In this document: positions 12,497 through 25,172 of the stretch, in pieces
Numbering within the stretch: position 1 is the stretch's first letter
Layout of the letters: each line of letters starts with the position of its first letter
From: Solea solea
Taxonomy: Eukaryota; Chordata; Actinopteri; Pleuronectiformes; Soleidae
Reading direction: 5' to 3'
Assembly: GCF_958295425.1 (NCBI RefSeq)
Contig: NC_081148.1
Location: 15,260,958 to 15,324,957 of the forward strand
Length of the DNA stretch: 64,000 nt
Program-made: the position numbers and the translations under genes
The notes under the pieces: model-generated
The model's database searches: none
Told to the model about the DNA's origin: nothing
Seen by the model: only the letters and a program-made list of their open reading frames with translations

Positions 12497-14360
12497 TCAG
12501 TGAAGCCAGACAGAGCTGTCACACTCTCTGTCATCTCATTACCATTGCAGCACTGTCCCCAGTGTAACAGCTAATGCTGTTTTGGTGTATCTGGTCATTC
12601 ATGTAATCCTGTAAGTATAGTGGGTAAGACTGTCCAAACTCTGGCTGTAAACGAACAGCCAGAAAATCTATTCTGTCTATCTAGTCGTGTACAAATCATC
12701 CACTCGTCTTCTACTTCCAACTCGTGCACAAATCTTGGGTGACACATTATTCTGCAATTGTGATACGCCTGGCAACATTTTCAATTTAGGCTCTCGTAGA
12801 TGGATATTTTAATTATCACCCAGTGAATAGTAATGACAAGCCTGGATCTGCACATTCTTCTTGATGCTTGTTTTATCATGAGGAGTATGTATTGTATGAT
12901 AATCTGTTTACACACATTAGGTTGTTACACCACCTCAGGTGTGAATCCCAGTTTTACACCAGTGTTGAATGTTGTTTCTCAGCATTCAAGCTGCCAATTC
13001 CTTTCATTTGTGGCCCGGTGTTGAACCCATTGTTAACCTTGCCAGGATTGTGTCCGTGAAACTGAAATTTTCTGCTCTATTCCTGGGTTCCATTTCAACA
13101 AGCTTGCACCCAATTATCCTTCAATCATTGTCCCCAGTCTTACAGATATTGTGACAGTACAAGGTCATACTTTGATACAAGGGACATTGTTCCTCGTTCA
13201 TTTCTGGGTGTATACACATGGAGTGGTTGAAAGGAAGAAATCAGAATGTAATCTGGGTTTCAAAGGAATAACATTACATTAACACCTCTAAATATACACA
13301 CTTACAAAGGCTACAGCTAGGTTTGTCATTTCCCATTCTCAATTTATATCACCTTTAATGCCTAATGTGTTGTTTTTGCATAAAAAAACATTCAAGGGAA
13401 TAAAAACTGCACCATCAGTGTTTTTTTTTTCTCTAAAACAAATAGTTCCAGCCCTGGATTATGCTACACAAAGCCATGTAAAACACACCTGGGAACATAT
13501 TACATCATAATTATGGCACCGTTTTTTTTTCAAGACGATAAAGTGACAGGTTAGACAAGGTAGAGAGAGAGAGAGAGTGGAGATGACACATAGTAAAGGG
13601 TCCATGGAGACTGGATCCAGCTGCTGAGGTAAGGACTCAACCTCGACAGTGACACATTTTTCATTAGGTGAGCTATTGTGTTATTATTGAGTGAGCAATA
13701 TTGTGGATAAGTAAGTGGAAAATGGAGCAGGGTAGTTTGTGATGGTAGATGATAAAGATTTCTTGCAACATTAGGTATAATGAAGAGGCCATGACGGTGT
13801 GTTTTGTGATGTTGGAGAAATACTATTCTTGTCGCTGGCGCCACACATTTACCACACAGCTGTCCGGAGTCGAAGACACCCTTTGGGGTATCCAGCATTA
13901 ATTGTATATCAATTAATAATGGTATAGAGATAAATATTAATAGTCAGCTCAATCTTTAATGTGTTTTCCACTGTGTCTATTTGTTGCTGCGTCTGTGGTC
14001 TACTTGGCAACCTTTCTACTAAATAATGCACAAATAATAATTCTTGGAAGAATGTTGATAATGCTTTACTCCCATTAAACTGCTGTAAATTGTGGTCTCA
14101 TGGGTTTAATGCTTGTCCCCATGCTCTGCTAGTGCTGTGTCTTCTCAATATGCACAAGGTAGTTGTTGCTTTTACACTAGCATGACAATACAACTGTGAA
14201 ATCTTTGGAACATCCATGATGTTTAGTCCTACATGTAAACAGGCCTACAAGTCATATATATGACCCATAGGAGCAGTGACATGGTACACTAATAAACACA
14301 TGGTTAATGCTGTGAAACAATCATAATTTGTTACGTTTTAGATACAAAAAGTACCTACTT

Positions 14361-14676
14361 TTGGAGAAAGGTCGTCATTTTGATCGAAATACTCTACATA
14401 TTTGCTGTTAAGTCATTGTTTAATGTTAAAGAACTTTCATTATCACATGTGTCTGTTTGTTCCCCTTTAAAAAAAAAAAGATGAGGGGATGTTATTCAAT
14501 CACATATTTTAATAACGGCAAACTTAATCTTTTATTTGACATTTTAGTTCATTCTGACTGTGTTTTCTCGCTGTACACTGACTGGTATGCAACTTGAATT
14601 CCGATGCCTTACAGCTGATCCTTATCTCTGCTCTGAGATCCTTTACAGTTGTTCACCGCAGGTTTTCTTCTGGTTT
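14361..14676 (+). repeat. Diverged duplicated segment, copy 1
   Basis: This segment is similar to 17097-17400 in the same orientation. Shared blocks in the same order include TTTGCTGTT, ATTGTTTAATGTTAAA, AAAAGATGAGG, GTTATTCAATCA-like sequence and CTTTTATTTGACATTT. A final block matches at 44 of 51 positions (14626-14676 against 17347-17397, ending GCAGGTTTTCTTCTGG). Gaps are frequent in the middle, so the copies are old. It is either two insertions of one non-coding mobile element or a local duplication. The family is not recognised. Confidence 0.7.
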
Positions 14677-16273
14677 TGCACAGCGAGCCTTTTTTCTATC
14701 CTCAAAACATACTGAGCTCTTTCTCATGTTTTCTTAAACCATTGAATCCCATGTGTTTTATCAAAGGAAAGGCATGAGGAAGTTTTCTGATAGGTACTGG
14801 GAGCCTTGGGAACGTTTCTTCGAGCTTTGTGTGGTTTAGAAGCGCACAAATGCTTGTCTACCTCCTGCCCATGTATAAATTCAGATATTTATATTTATAA
14901 TCAAACCCATCTGCTAAGAACACATTTGTATGATCTGTATTGTGTTGTTTTGATGACAGCAGACTGAGAACATTTATGCAAACACCGGGACAGCTTTGAG
15001 CAGCTTATGACCAATATGTGCAAAGTTACATGAATTTTAAGCCTTGGCCCCTGATTGTTGTTGTTTTTTTTTACAACACAGCCGTTCTCCACAGGTTCCA
15101 GTGAAGAATTGCGCACTGGCAGACACGTCAGTGTATATGCTCTCGCACATAATTCTTTAATCATGGTGCTATTACCCTACATACACACACACCCACTTCA
15201 GAGCCATTATTATCTCCCAAGGTCACAGCTAACGAGAGCTGACGCACTGTGCCTGGCCTGAGCTGATTGACTCGCACTGATTGACTCGCACTTTTACACT
15301 GGCTCAATCTAGGCCTACTCAGCAATTCAGGATGCAATGCAGCAACTTGCACTCTTTTATGAGCTCCATCACTGCAGGATTGTCTGGCTGGCTTTGATGC
15401 TGGGGATTGCCACAGAGGTGTGGGAGAACAAGTATTCTATCCTGTGTATGGGCAGAATCTTTAGTGGTTGGAGTTAGAAGTGTTTACTGGTTATTATGTT
15501 GTGGCCTTGTTGATGACTCTTTGCTTGATGTGCAGTGTGGGACCACTACTTGATGAGAATGTATTTTGTGGTTGTTTGTGTGATTTCATTTGTGATAGAC
15601 ACAACATTTAGCCGCAGAGTGTCTAACACCTCATCTTGAATGTGCAGCTAGTCCTTGAGTTACGCCCCTACCCCATATTTTCTTCTGTTCCAAGTTAATT
15701 CAAAATTATGTAACATGTAAGCCGTAAATCATTACGGAGTAATGAAGTAATCATTTCATGGGGTAATTTAGCAGATTAAACATTTCTGTCATTGTCAACC
15801 ACTGACATTAATATTGTTAATGTCACACTTACCTTTTATGAACCATGCCACAACTGCCGGGGATATAGACAGATTTAAATTTAAATCAGCTATTACTGCA
15901 CCTATATCTACTTTTTCCATTTAACATGCAGATAAATCTAGAAAGCCCAAAGATTTAGTCACCAAGTCCTATGCTGAATGGAGTGCAAGCCAGAGGGAAC
16001 ACAGAGGTGAATCCTGTTTCATGGTTGGAATTGTCAAACACAGCTTGGAATACCTGATAACCTCCAACTCTCACTTAGCTCACTATCTAATGTCTCATCC
16101 ATAAACCCATAGTAATGACAATATGCGTTGGAATAACATCAGGGCTCTATAGTTGAGGGCTAAGCTGCCTCCCACGGAAGGTGAAATGGAGAACACGAGT
16201 GCACAATTAGTTTTAGATACGTCTAGTGCAATGCCAAAAGATCACGTGAAAAAGAAAATCTGAAATGCAAATA

Positions 16274-16297
16274 TGAGAAGAAGAAGAAGAAGAAGAC
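16274..16297. repeat. (GAA)n microsatellite
   Basis: About seven AAG/GAA units. Such runs often mark SINE tails in fish, but no SINE body is visible here. Confidence 0.85.
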
Positions 16298-17096
16298 ATT
16301 GAGAAGGTTTGATTGTATTTTTCCATCTGTGTGCAGTGCTTGACATTGTGGTTAAAAATGCACATGTTTGAACAGGAGAGCACCAAACTGTCTGGAATAA
16401 TGCCAGAGGGCACCATTCAATTTAGATATTGAGGCGGTACTTCATCTGATAATTTTAATTTTTATCTGGACACAATTTAAAGAACAAGCACAATACAGTA
16501 TTCTTTGCAATGGAGTGAAGAGGCTTTAATATACATAAAAGTACACACTGGTTCACGTTAGCTCTGTCAAGGCCATCAGGGATCCTGATACCTAGTGTGG
16601 ACATAATGTCTTCCTTCCTCGGTGCAGTCCTGCTAGAGTCCTTGGCTGTTTCAGAATAAGTTGTGTGGAAATGTGCATATACAGTATGTGTGAGTGAGTG
16701 TTTGACAAAAAGTTCCTCCAAGCATAGTGATGATGACCTACGTGATGGACTTCCACCATCTGTATGATGCACATGAAGTACTAATACACTGTTATAGGCT
16801 TGTATTACATTATTGATAGAGAAAAACATGCCATGGTCTCCAATGACAGAATTGTCCTCTATCACATAAAGTCATGCAGTACGTCTTTGCTTCAAAATCA
16901 CGTGATGTATTTGGTGCAGAGAAAATGGTTTTCCAGTTTTAGTAACTAATTAATGCTTTATCAATATTCATGGTGAACTCCACATTTAGAAAGATGTAAT
17001 TAGCTATATAATCCTCTGGCCATTAATGAAAAAGATACTAATGTGGTTTAAATCACACCACAGCAACAACTTGATTCTCTGAAAAATACCGAGATT

Positions 17097-17400
17097 TGTA
17101 GAAAGGTTGTCATTCTTAATGAAATAATGAAATACTGTATTTTGTATTTGCTGTTCGGTAATTGTTTAATGTTAAAAAACTCTCATTATCATGTGAAAAT
17201 GTGAATAGTTTGTCAAAAACACGTCCACCACAACATTTTTGTCTGTTTTAAAAAAAGATGAGGCGATATTATTCAATCAAACCTTTAAATGACTTCAAAT
17301 TGAATCTTTTATTTGACATTTAGAGAACATTTATTTCTGATCCTCGTCTCTGCTACGAGATCATTTACAGTTTTTCACTGCAGGTTCTCTTCTGGCTTCT
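17097..17400 (+). repeat. Diverged duplicated segment, copy 2
   Basis: Second copy of 14361-14676, about 2.7 kb downstream. It carries an extra stretch around 17205-17245 that copy 1 lacks and lacks part of copy 1 near 14545-14610. Similarity stops at about 17400 after GCAGGTTCTCTTCTGG. Confidence 0.7.
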
Positions 17401-20400
17401 TCTGGAATTCAAAACAAATGTAATACAGTACATGTTGGAATCAGTTCAAATCTTAAATGGCTCATCCTTGCATAAGCGTAGAGTAATATGTTGATAGTGT
17501 CATGTGGTAATGCCAGTTTTAAAGCAACCAAAGCTTGACTTAAAAAATGATATCGCAAACCAAGTCATAATTGTGAAAAACTGCAATTTGATGTTTTCCC
17601 CTATTCGCACCCCTATCTATAGGCTGCGTAGGAGATAGATAGATGGAGCTGGATGGACGGTATCATAATTCACAGAAGCCACCTGGTATTCCCTCAGTCA
17701 CCTTTATTTTTCCTCTCAGCCAGCTGCTTTCTGTTCTACCCAATCAATCTGCAGTGGCACTGCTGCTGCAAGTCACCATGACCCAGAGTGGCATGTCCTC
17801 TCTCTTTTATTTGAGATGATGGTGAGCTGTGTGCCATATCCCCTTTCCTCCCCATGTTGATTTGTACTTGTACTCATGCAGCTTTGGGATTTGCTATATT
17901 TACCAAAAATAATTAGTAGCATGCAGTGAACTAAAAGTCTGAAGGAGGGTGAGAATTTGCTTAGATGGTTCAAGGTGGTAGATTGTCTTCAGTGTTGCTA
18001 CATGAAGGTGACCACCTCTCTGGATCCTCCACCCTGCTCAGCTTGTCTGTCATGGTCCATTGAACACGTTAATGATGACTTCATACACAGAAGACCCGTA
18101 TACTCCCTCAGTATGTGTTTTTTTTTTTTCTGTGCCACCATTCATGTAAAAAGAATTCACTTTGTATCCAACTTTTGTCTCAGGTAGAATATGATTAGAC
18201 ATGAACTCTTGGTGGAGAAATCTCCTTTGGGATTTTACGGAGGACACTTTGAACAAACAATTCTTCAGAGGGTTTTTATACTCAGTAAATCCGCAATGTT
18301 TCATAAATACAGCCTCGCACTTTATATCCATATCCTACTCTGTTGTTGTGACAGGACTCCTTGAAAATGGCAACAAGCCTTGGGGAACACTCCCACAAAC
18401 ACCTTCTGTTTATCCACCACATGTCTGTACCTGCTATGAATAAAGGTACTTTGCAATGTGACAGGGCAGCTGTGTTATCTACTCTCTCCTTTAGCAAGGC
18501 AAGACGACACTATGAGATTCAGATAGTTGCTACAATGCTCGGTGTGGTTATCCCATCATATTTACCTGCATATGGGATTTTAATATTAAAATTAGTGGTA
18601 GTTTTAACACACACTCATCTGGGGGTAATTCCTATAGTTTCACTGATATTTTCACTGAAAAGCCTAAAATAAACATCATTGCACCATTATTGAGCATGGT
18701 GGGCCTTCTACACCACACAGCTGCAGCCTAATATAGTATCACATTTGTGTCAGATCTATGGCTAATACTTAAAGCTAACGTTTATTAATTAAAGACATAC
18801 TGCTATTACTATTGCTATTAGCCAGCAGCTACTGCCTTGTCAACGGTACACTCAAGCAGCTGTAAATGAGCTGCATTTCATTCTGATGATAAGTGTAATA
18901 ATCATCGTCAAAGTTGCTGAGAAGCAGAACATGAAAATCCCGCATAAGCTTGCTGTTTTTCCTTTCCTTATACTTCAATTATAATGTCTGCCGTTCTGAA
19001 TGAATTCATACTAAAGAAAAGTTAGACAAAATTGAAACGTGCATTCACATTGTCATATTTCAAGAGACCCTCTATATGATCACAGAGAGGTACAAGGCCC
19101 TCTGTTTTTGCCGCAGGTGCGAATATCATTAGATCTGCCATGAGTGCAATATATGTGAGTAGGTGCTGCAGCCTTGCCCATGAGACAATAAAACACATAT
19201 GGAAATAAGCCGACAGCATGACTAATAGCTTGCAGTTTGAACCAAGTGCACATCTTGGTAGAATGCTTGTTCTCTTTAAGTGAGCCATTATGCAGTTATC
19301 AATGAGCCCACTGCCCCTTTGATCTCTCTTTTTCAGAGTTTGAGGGTTTTACAGCAGGAACAAAAAAAAAACACCTAAGAGAAAACACTGGTTTGCATGC
19401 TCTCTGACATTATGCCCAAAAATGAGGATGAAATGAACACAAAGGAAGCTGTCACTCTGTGTGTCCCCTCCGTTCCAAATCCCTCCACTCCCTAGTCTCT
19501 CCTCGCCACACCATCATCATAGCTCAGATCAAAGTGTGAGGGAATGGCCCACAGGTTTGCACAGAGGATGACCTGACCTCCTCAGAGCTTACTATATGTC
19601 CTTTAAAGAGGTACACGTTGAAAAGCAACTCTGTGCAGCTCACCTAAATTGCACCTTACTGTGGATGTCTTCCCTGAAGCTGTAGCATTTATGGTGGCAG
19701 TTATGTAAAGAATATTTAGTTATCCTTATGTTCATACAGCTGGAATTAACTGAGGTTCATGGCTGTGTATACAGTGCATGCATTTGTACCCATGCACATG
19801 GATTGCTGCAAGCTTAAATATTCATTACTTGAAATGCACCCAACCAGTATATATATACTAAATTGAAAAATAGTGTTTTCTCATGCTAATAAGACACAGG
19901 CCTTGACCTCTTATCCTGCTACTGTTAATTAGCGTTGGTTGCTCTTACCTCTGGGCAAGCTCAGATTTATGGCTTTATGTTGTGCAGGGCTTTTAAGTGA
20001 AAGTGTGCTGCTGGGGCCGAGTCTGCCCAGAGACTATATGGATAAACAGACTTTCATGTTCAAACCTGAGCTCTGGTATACAAGACCGAGTTCTTACAAC
20101 AGATGTGTGCATGTGAGATGTGCAAAAGTGAAACATCTCTACAGTTATGCAATATTATTATTTCAAATTGTTTAATGTTATTGTCTAACTTCACCAAGCG
20201 TTCCATCAGAACATCTATTAGTTTCATCCCTGTGCATCCAGTATAGATTGAGCCCAGTCATATACATAAACACTAGATGTGGAAAACAACAGCTATATCC
20301 TTTCCACAAAAACATGTCATACAGTTATCCATAATTCAAGTCATCCGTCTATCTGGCTGCACTTTTATTCCACAATGACACTGAGTCACACTGACTTTAT

Positions 20401-21750
20401 CAATGGTACTATGCAAATGGAATGTGCTGTCACTGGAGTTGTGCAGCTGAATGCGATGAAGGCAATCTCAGATCCTGCTCAGCTTCCGTTAACAAAGAGA
20501 GTTCATTAAGTCCATTAAATTCCTAGTTGACTAAAACTTCCGAAGCTTCATGTCTGGCAGTAATTATTCCTGAGGCACAAAGAATAACTCAAAAGAAACA
20601 AACTTAACCCAAGCTAGGCTGTCTGGGTTTTTTTTTTTGCTTACAGTAAACCAAACAAACATTTACTGTCCTAATTGGAAAATGTATCTGATTCAATAAT
20701 AATTATGTACTTACCACGCTTCCATGAGGTCACCACTGCATCAGTTCAGAGTGCTCTGTTCGATTTGCAGTTAATGAGCTTGTGTCTCTTAACAAACATT
20801 AGTTTTTATTTTGTATGTAGTGCTTTGGGAAATGTGGTTATGGCCTATTTCATCATCCCTTATAATTCTGTTGAGAGCCAACATCTTTGTTCTTCTGGGT
20901 AATATTTTATTTAGCTTTTCCATTCTATACAATTAGAGAGGAATTAAAAAAAGTCTAATAAAATGGGATATGGGGTCCCTTAATTTGCCTGAATGTTAAG
21001 TTGGCAACTTTGTCTATACCTCAGTGAGGTAGTCATCCATTCCTGTGTAAATGGGAATATCATTTTCAAAAGTGACATCATCTTCTATTGAAGAAGAGTT
21101 GACACTAGCAATTGACATGATTAACTTCCCAGGAAATTATTAACTTAAATTATAAATCAAGTGGGCAGAAGCCTATTTCTCCAAGACTTACTTTATAATG
21201 GACTTCTTTATGCAACCAGCGTCGTGACTATTCATTATGATTTTATTTTTCCATTTTCTTTCTTAATCAGATTAATGCCTGCCACCGTGCTGACCATATA
21301 CTTAAGTCATTTTTGTTTTAACTTGATACAGTTTTACCCACTTCAGGACCAACCAAAAATATTAATATTACTTTAACCACATTCATTTATAGACTTTTCC
21401 ATTTTCATCTATTATCCATGCTGTCTTTAGATGACCGCTTTTTCTTGTTAGCTCTGTTAAAGCCTCTTTGGTCAGAATATTAGAAAGACACTGTAGAGGG
21501 CCTTACTACCACTCACCCCGACATGTAGATTTCCTACCTTTATTCACTATTCCAACTCACTGTGCTTTTTGGTTCACACAGCATCTTCATGCAGATCTTT
21601 CTGAAATTTGCTGTTTGCAATTAAAGATACCCGTGTCTTTTAAGTGGATGTGTTTTAAGGCCAGGTGTTTTTTATTTGTTTTATACTGCATATGATTTTC
21701 TCAGAGCTGTGTGGACAACACAAACCTAATCACACAAACCAATTTTCAAA

Positions 21751-21834
21751 TCAGATTTGTGTCACTTAAATACATATGTGGTCCCAGATCAAATATACTG
21801 TATATCTGACATGTGGCTAAGTGACATAATCTGA
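21751..21834. mobile_element. Foldback / palindromic MITE-like element
   Basis: The arm TCAGATTTGTGTCACTTA (21751-21768) is the near-perfect inverse of TAAGTGACATAATCTGA (21818-21834), differing by a one-base gap and one mismatch. The interior is also quasi-palindromic around ATATACTGTATAT (21794-21806). The whole 84-bp segment could fold into one long hairpin. It has no coding capacity. The family is not identified. Confidence 0.55.
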
Positions 21835-22019
21835 ATCCATGTGGCTTTTTTTTTGCCCAAACAAATGTGCCACTGCTAAATCTCACACACAAATTTGCTA
21901 ATAGCTTTTATTTATGAAAGTCCCATGTGAGGGATCAATAATGATACATGTTCTCTAACTGATCCACCAATTCATGCAAAAAAGATATTTTGTGCATGCA
22001 TGCTGTTTTAGAGGACAGG

Positions 22020-22160
22020 TTAGATAGATAGATAGATAGATACTTTATTCATCTCACAGAGAAATTCACAGTTTCAGCAGCTCCAGAATATGTTACACGA
22101 TAGAAACATAAGAGGCATGCAATTCTATGTACAGTCTAAATATAAACTGAAACATATGTA
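22020..22160 (-). mobile_element. 3' end of a non-LTR retrotransposon (LINE), 5'-truncated
   Basis: On the minus strand the element ends in AATAAAGTATCTATCTATC. This AATAAA-like signal joined to a (TATC)n tail is typical of CR1/L2-like or Rex-type LINE 3' ends in fish. On the + strand the tail appears as the (TAGA)n run 22020-22041, followed by TACTTTATTCATCTCACAGA. The body is AT-rich and degenerate, and its left limit on the minus strand is not defined (about 22160-22250). The LINE clade is inferred from memory. Confidence 0.55.
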
Positions 22161-22269
22161 TAAAAAGGAAAAAAGAAAAAAAATATAAAAAATATAAAGG
22201 CGTTAAAAAGAATGCGATGTACGTGTGTGCTTGTGTATGTGTGTCAGGTTGTCTCAAAAGTTCAGATGC

Positions 22270-22277
22270 ACTTGTAG
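22270..22277. repeat. hAT target-site duplication, left
   Basis: ACTTGTAG, identical to 22553-22560. Confidence 0.85.
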
Positions 22278-22552
22278 TAGGGCTAAACAGTTAATCGACA
22301 TTTGTTTGAAATCGCAATACGGCTTGAGGCGCAATATTTCTTAAAGCCAAAATGTGTGTGTGGCCTGTACACATCACATTGACTGAAGAAAACATCTTTG
22401 TTTCTCACAGATCTGCACAAAATTAATATCACACGATCATCATTTAAAATGTATTATTCAACTGAAAATGAGAATGTGTAAAAAGTACCACTCCCTCTCA
22501 TATTGCGAATCAAAAAAAAATCTCAATTAGATATTTATTCATTATCGCCCTA
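22278..22552. mobile_element. Non-autonomous hAT-type DNA transposon (MITE), 275 bp
   Basis: The element starts TAGGGCTAAACAGTTAATCG and, read from the other strand, its right end starts TAGGGCGATAATGAAT. Both ends share TAGGGC, followed by AT-rich sequence and then a TCGCAATAYG block, so the inverted repeats are real but decayed. A perfect 8-bp direct repeat ACTTGTAG lies immediately outside both ends (22270-22277 and 22553-22560). An 8-bp target duplication is the hallmark of hAT elements, and TAGGGCT-type ends are common in fish hAT MITEs. No transposase frame is inside, so mobilisation would need an enzyme in trans. It inserted close to the LINE remnant on its left. Confidence 0.85.
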
Positions 22553-22560
22553 ACTTGTAG
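22553..22560. repeat. hAT target-site duplication, right
   Basis: ACTTGTAG, identical to 22270-22277. Confidence 0.85.
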
Positions 22561-23083
22561 TCATGAACATGAACATCATTGTGGCCATGCAGTAAGTCAC
22601 TTGTCCTTATATGTATGCTGTTCTGTCACGTCAAAAACCAGAGTGGGGATTTTGACTTTGAAGCCACTTTGATATGATGTTTTTGAAGTGTTGAAGGATG
22701 CCTTGAAAGAAACATTTTTTTTAATTAGTAACCTTAGACTGGAAGGGTATGATTACATACTGCAAGACCAGAAAGCCCGTTTTTTCTTTTCTCTGATTAA
22801 ATGTGCTGTTGAAGTTGATTTATGCATAGAAATTAAAGTAATGTCTCATGAAAAATGCCCCCTAATTATTATTTTACTTTCATTTAGGTCAACCACTTGG
22901 GAATCTTCTGTTCTCGCAGCACAAATCATGGGCTATATTTTAGGATTACTGATAATTCTAACCTCCCAACGCCATATGCTGTTAATCTCCACAGATGCAG
23001 TTTGACACAGGCTATGAATGTTCAGGAATCCATTTGTACCTTGGTCTTACCTTCCTCCCGTCGAGGGATATTTAATATGTTGC

Positions 23084-23097
23084 TTTTTTTTTTTTTT
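23084..23097. repeat. Poly-T tract
   Basis: T14 homopolymer with no adjacent element recognised. Confidence 0.8.
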
Positions 23098-23949
23098 GTC
23101 CTCACTTTGATTTACTTCACTAAACAGCAGTTTGATTCAGACATAATTCAGTATTCACTGATTTGATCATATAATGCTGCCTGTAATTTAGGTCACTGAA
23201 ATGACGATAATATCTAATGCTACACATATGCATACATGTTCTACATTTCTTATGCAGTTAATGCAATAATCACGGTCTTTACAGGCCCCGGGGCTTATTG
23301 AGTAATGTCTTCTACACTGCCGGGTGTTGAGGTTCAAATATGCGAATCCATCGTTTTGCTCAGAATTATCTCATCTACCTTTGTTTGCGTCTTTCTTAGC
23401 TTCCATCATTGGATTCAATCAAAATGCCTCCCGCTGTTTATAATGTCACAGCCCTTGTGATAAATACAATAAAAAAAATCATAAGATCTTTATAATCATA
23501 TCAGCGTGAGGATCTTAATCAAAGTAAAGTTCAAGGCCTTAAAAGGAGACGGATGTTGGCAATCATAAACTGTCAAATAAAAGCCGGTATTCAAACGGTA
23601 AAGCTCTCGTACGGGGAACAAATAAAGTTTGGTCTCCAAATGAAGGGGAAAAATGAAATTACCTGAATAATGGCTGATGATGCAAGCTCAGTAATGTCGA
23701 GCCTTCAGGCTTTATAGCATACTCTCCACTGGTATAGGACAACACAGCTTTCACATCAAAGAGAAATAGGAAGGGTTTTTGTTAAATGTGTCATACGCGT
23801 AATAATAGGCCTGTCTAAAACAAACACTGCATTTCATTTCTGATTAGACAACACAAACACATACTGTAAGTGGTAGTCGAAAACCCTCTACTTTCTGATC
23901 TTCTGATGAGCCTTGATTTAATTAATCACAGGCTTGTAAGTAATCAGTA

Positions 23950-23954
<5 letters not shown>

Positions 23955-23989
<35 letters not shown>
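23955..23989. repeat. (TA)n microsatellite
   Basis: Uninterrupted TA dinucleotide run of about 35 bp. Confidence 0.9.
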
Positions 23990-23990
<1 letters not shown>

Positions 23991-24859
23991 GTTTGTTCCT
24001 TACCTACTTTGAAACTTGGAATGCAGGTCATATCTAAGTCAGTCGGTTTGTCTCACCATCTTTTCTTCTCTGTCGCTCTGGTCAGTGATATAATTTCAAC
24101 TGATAAAAAAGCACATGTCCTTGTACATAAATACGAGCAGATATCTGATTGTATGAGTATGGTTGTTTTCATGCCGGTCTAAAGGCTCCGTCTTTAACAC
24201 TGACTGTCACCAGCAGACCTCTGCATGAACTCACACTGATATGAATAATAAAAGAGAAAATTTTAAGCGTACAAGTCGGTGGTATTTATGCATTCAATAT
24301 ACTAGTACAACACAACATATATTTAAATATTAAAAGTATCACACATTACTATTTTATAACTCCAAGAGATGCATTTTTGATCCCAATGAAGTTGACTATT
24401 GTATTTAATTATTTTCCAAAGCCTCTTAGTGTGTGCTGCTACACTGTAGCTTTGGGCTTCAGTTTGATCAACCATACAGTTTGGTCATGGACCAATGAAT
24501 CAAACAGCCATCAGTCCAGTATCTGCTTGTGTTTGCTCCACTGCTCATGCCCTACCCACTGGCTGCAGCATTTACACCTTTTTTTTTCCCCTTCTATCCA
24601 TTCATCTCACTCTTGTCATGAGTTTGGCCGAGGGACACACTGCAGCCTGTCTATTTACACCTGCTACGCTGCATCTATTGCATGTATTACAGATGGAATG
24701 AGCACGGTGGAACTAAGTGCAATGAAGAAACCAATAGAGGGCACCCTGAGCTTTATTCAACCATGTCTCCTTAAAATGACATTCCCAAACACAATTTTAA
24801 GGAATGTATTTGGTATAGGTTAAAACACTGCATTGTGTATAAATAGAATTTTATAAATA

Positions 24860-25172
24860 GAATAAAGTTGTCATATTATGAGAATAAAGTGTATTTAGCA
24901 TATTTTGGTCAGGACTTTAAAAAGATTGTGCCAGAAACTGAGTTTGTTTTGAAGAAAGAATCACACAGACTTGGAGGACATGGTCTCTTTTGTGGAGGAG
25001 GAAATTGGTTGGTAGTGGTCGACTGCAAGCCTACCACTAGTTACATCCGTGTGCTGTTGCTATCTAATGATAATAATACATTTAATGAAATAATGATTTA
25101 AAACATCTCATACACTTGAAAGAAATTCTCCTAATATTACAACTTTTTTTCCCTCATAATATTACATTATTC
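24860..25172. mobile_element. Small inverted-repeat element with GAATAAAGT-type ends
   Basis: The left end (24860-24890) contains GAATAAAGTTGTCATATTAT and then GAGAATAAAGT. The right end (25125-25172), read on the opposite strand, contains GAATAATGTAATATTATGAG and then AAAAAAGTTGTAATATTA. The two ends are therefore diverged inverted repeats built from a short motif (GAATAAAGT...ATATTATGAG) that I recall as common in fish genomes. The 230-bp interior has no recognisable coding sequence. The same GAGAATAAAGTTG motif occurs in the inner inverted repeat at about 61595-61612, hinting at a related family. Target duplication was not established. Confidence 0.5.

Noticed and set aside
13226..13243. 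17-bp match (TTGAAAGGAAGAAATCA) to 4880-4896 as a dispersed repeat
   Set aside because: Purine-rich and short, with no extension on either side. Coincidence is a sufficient explanation.
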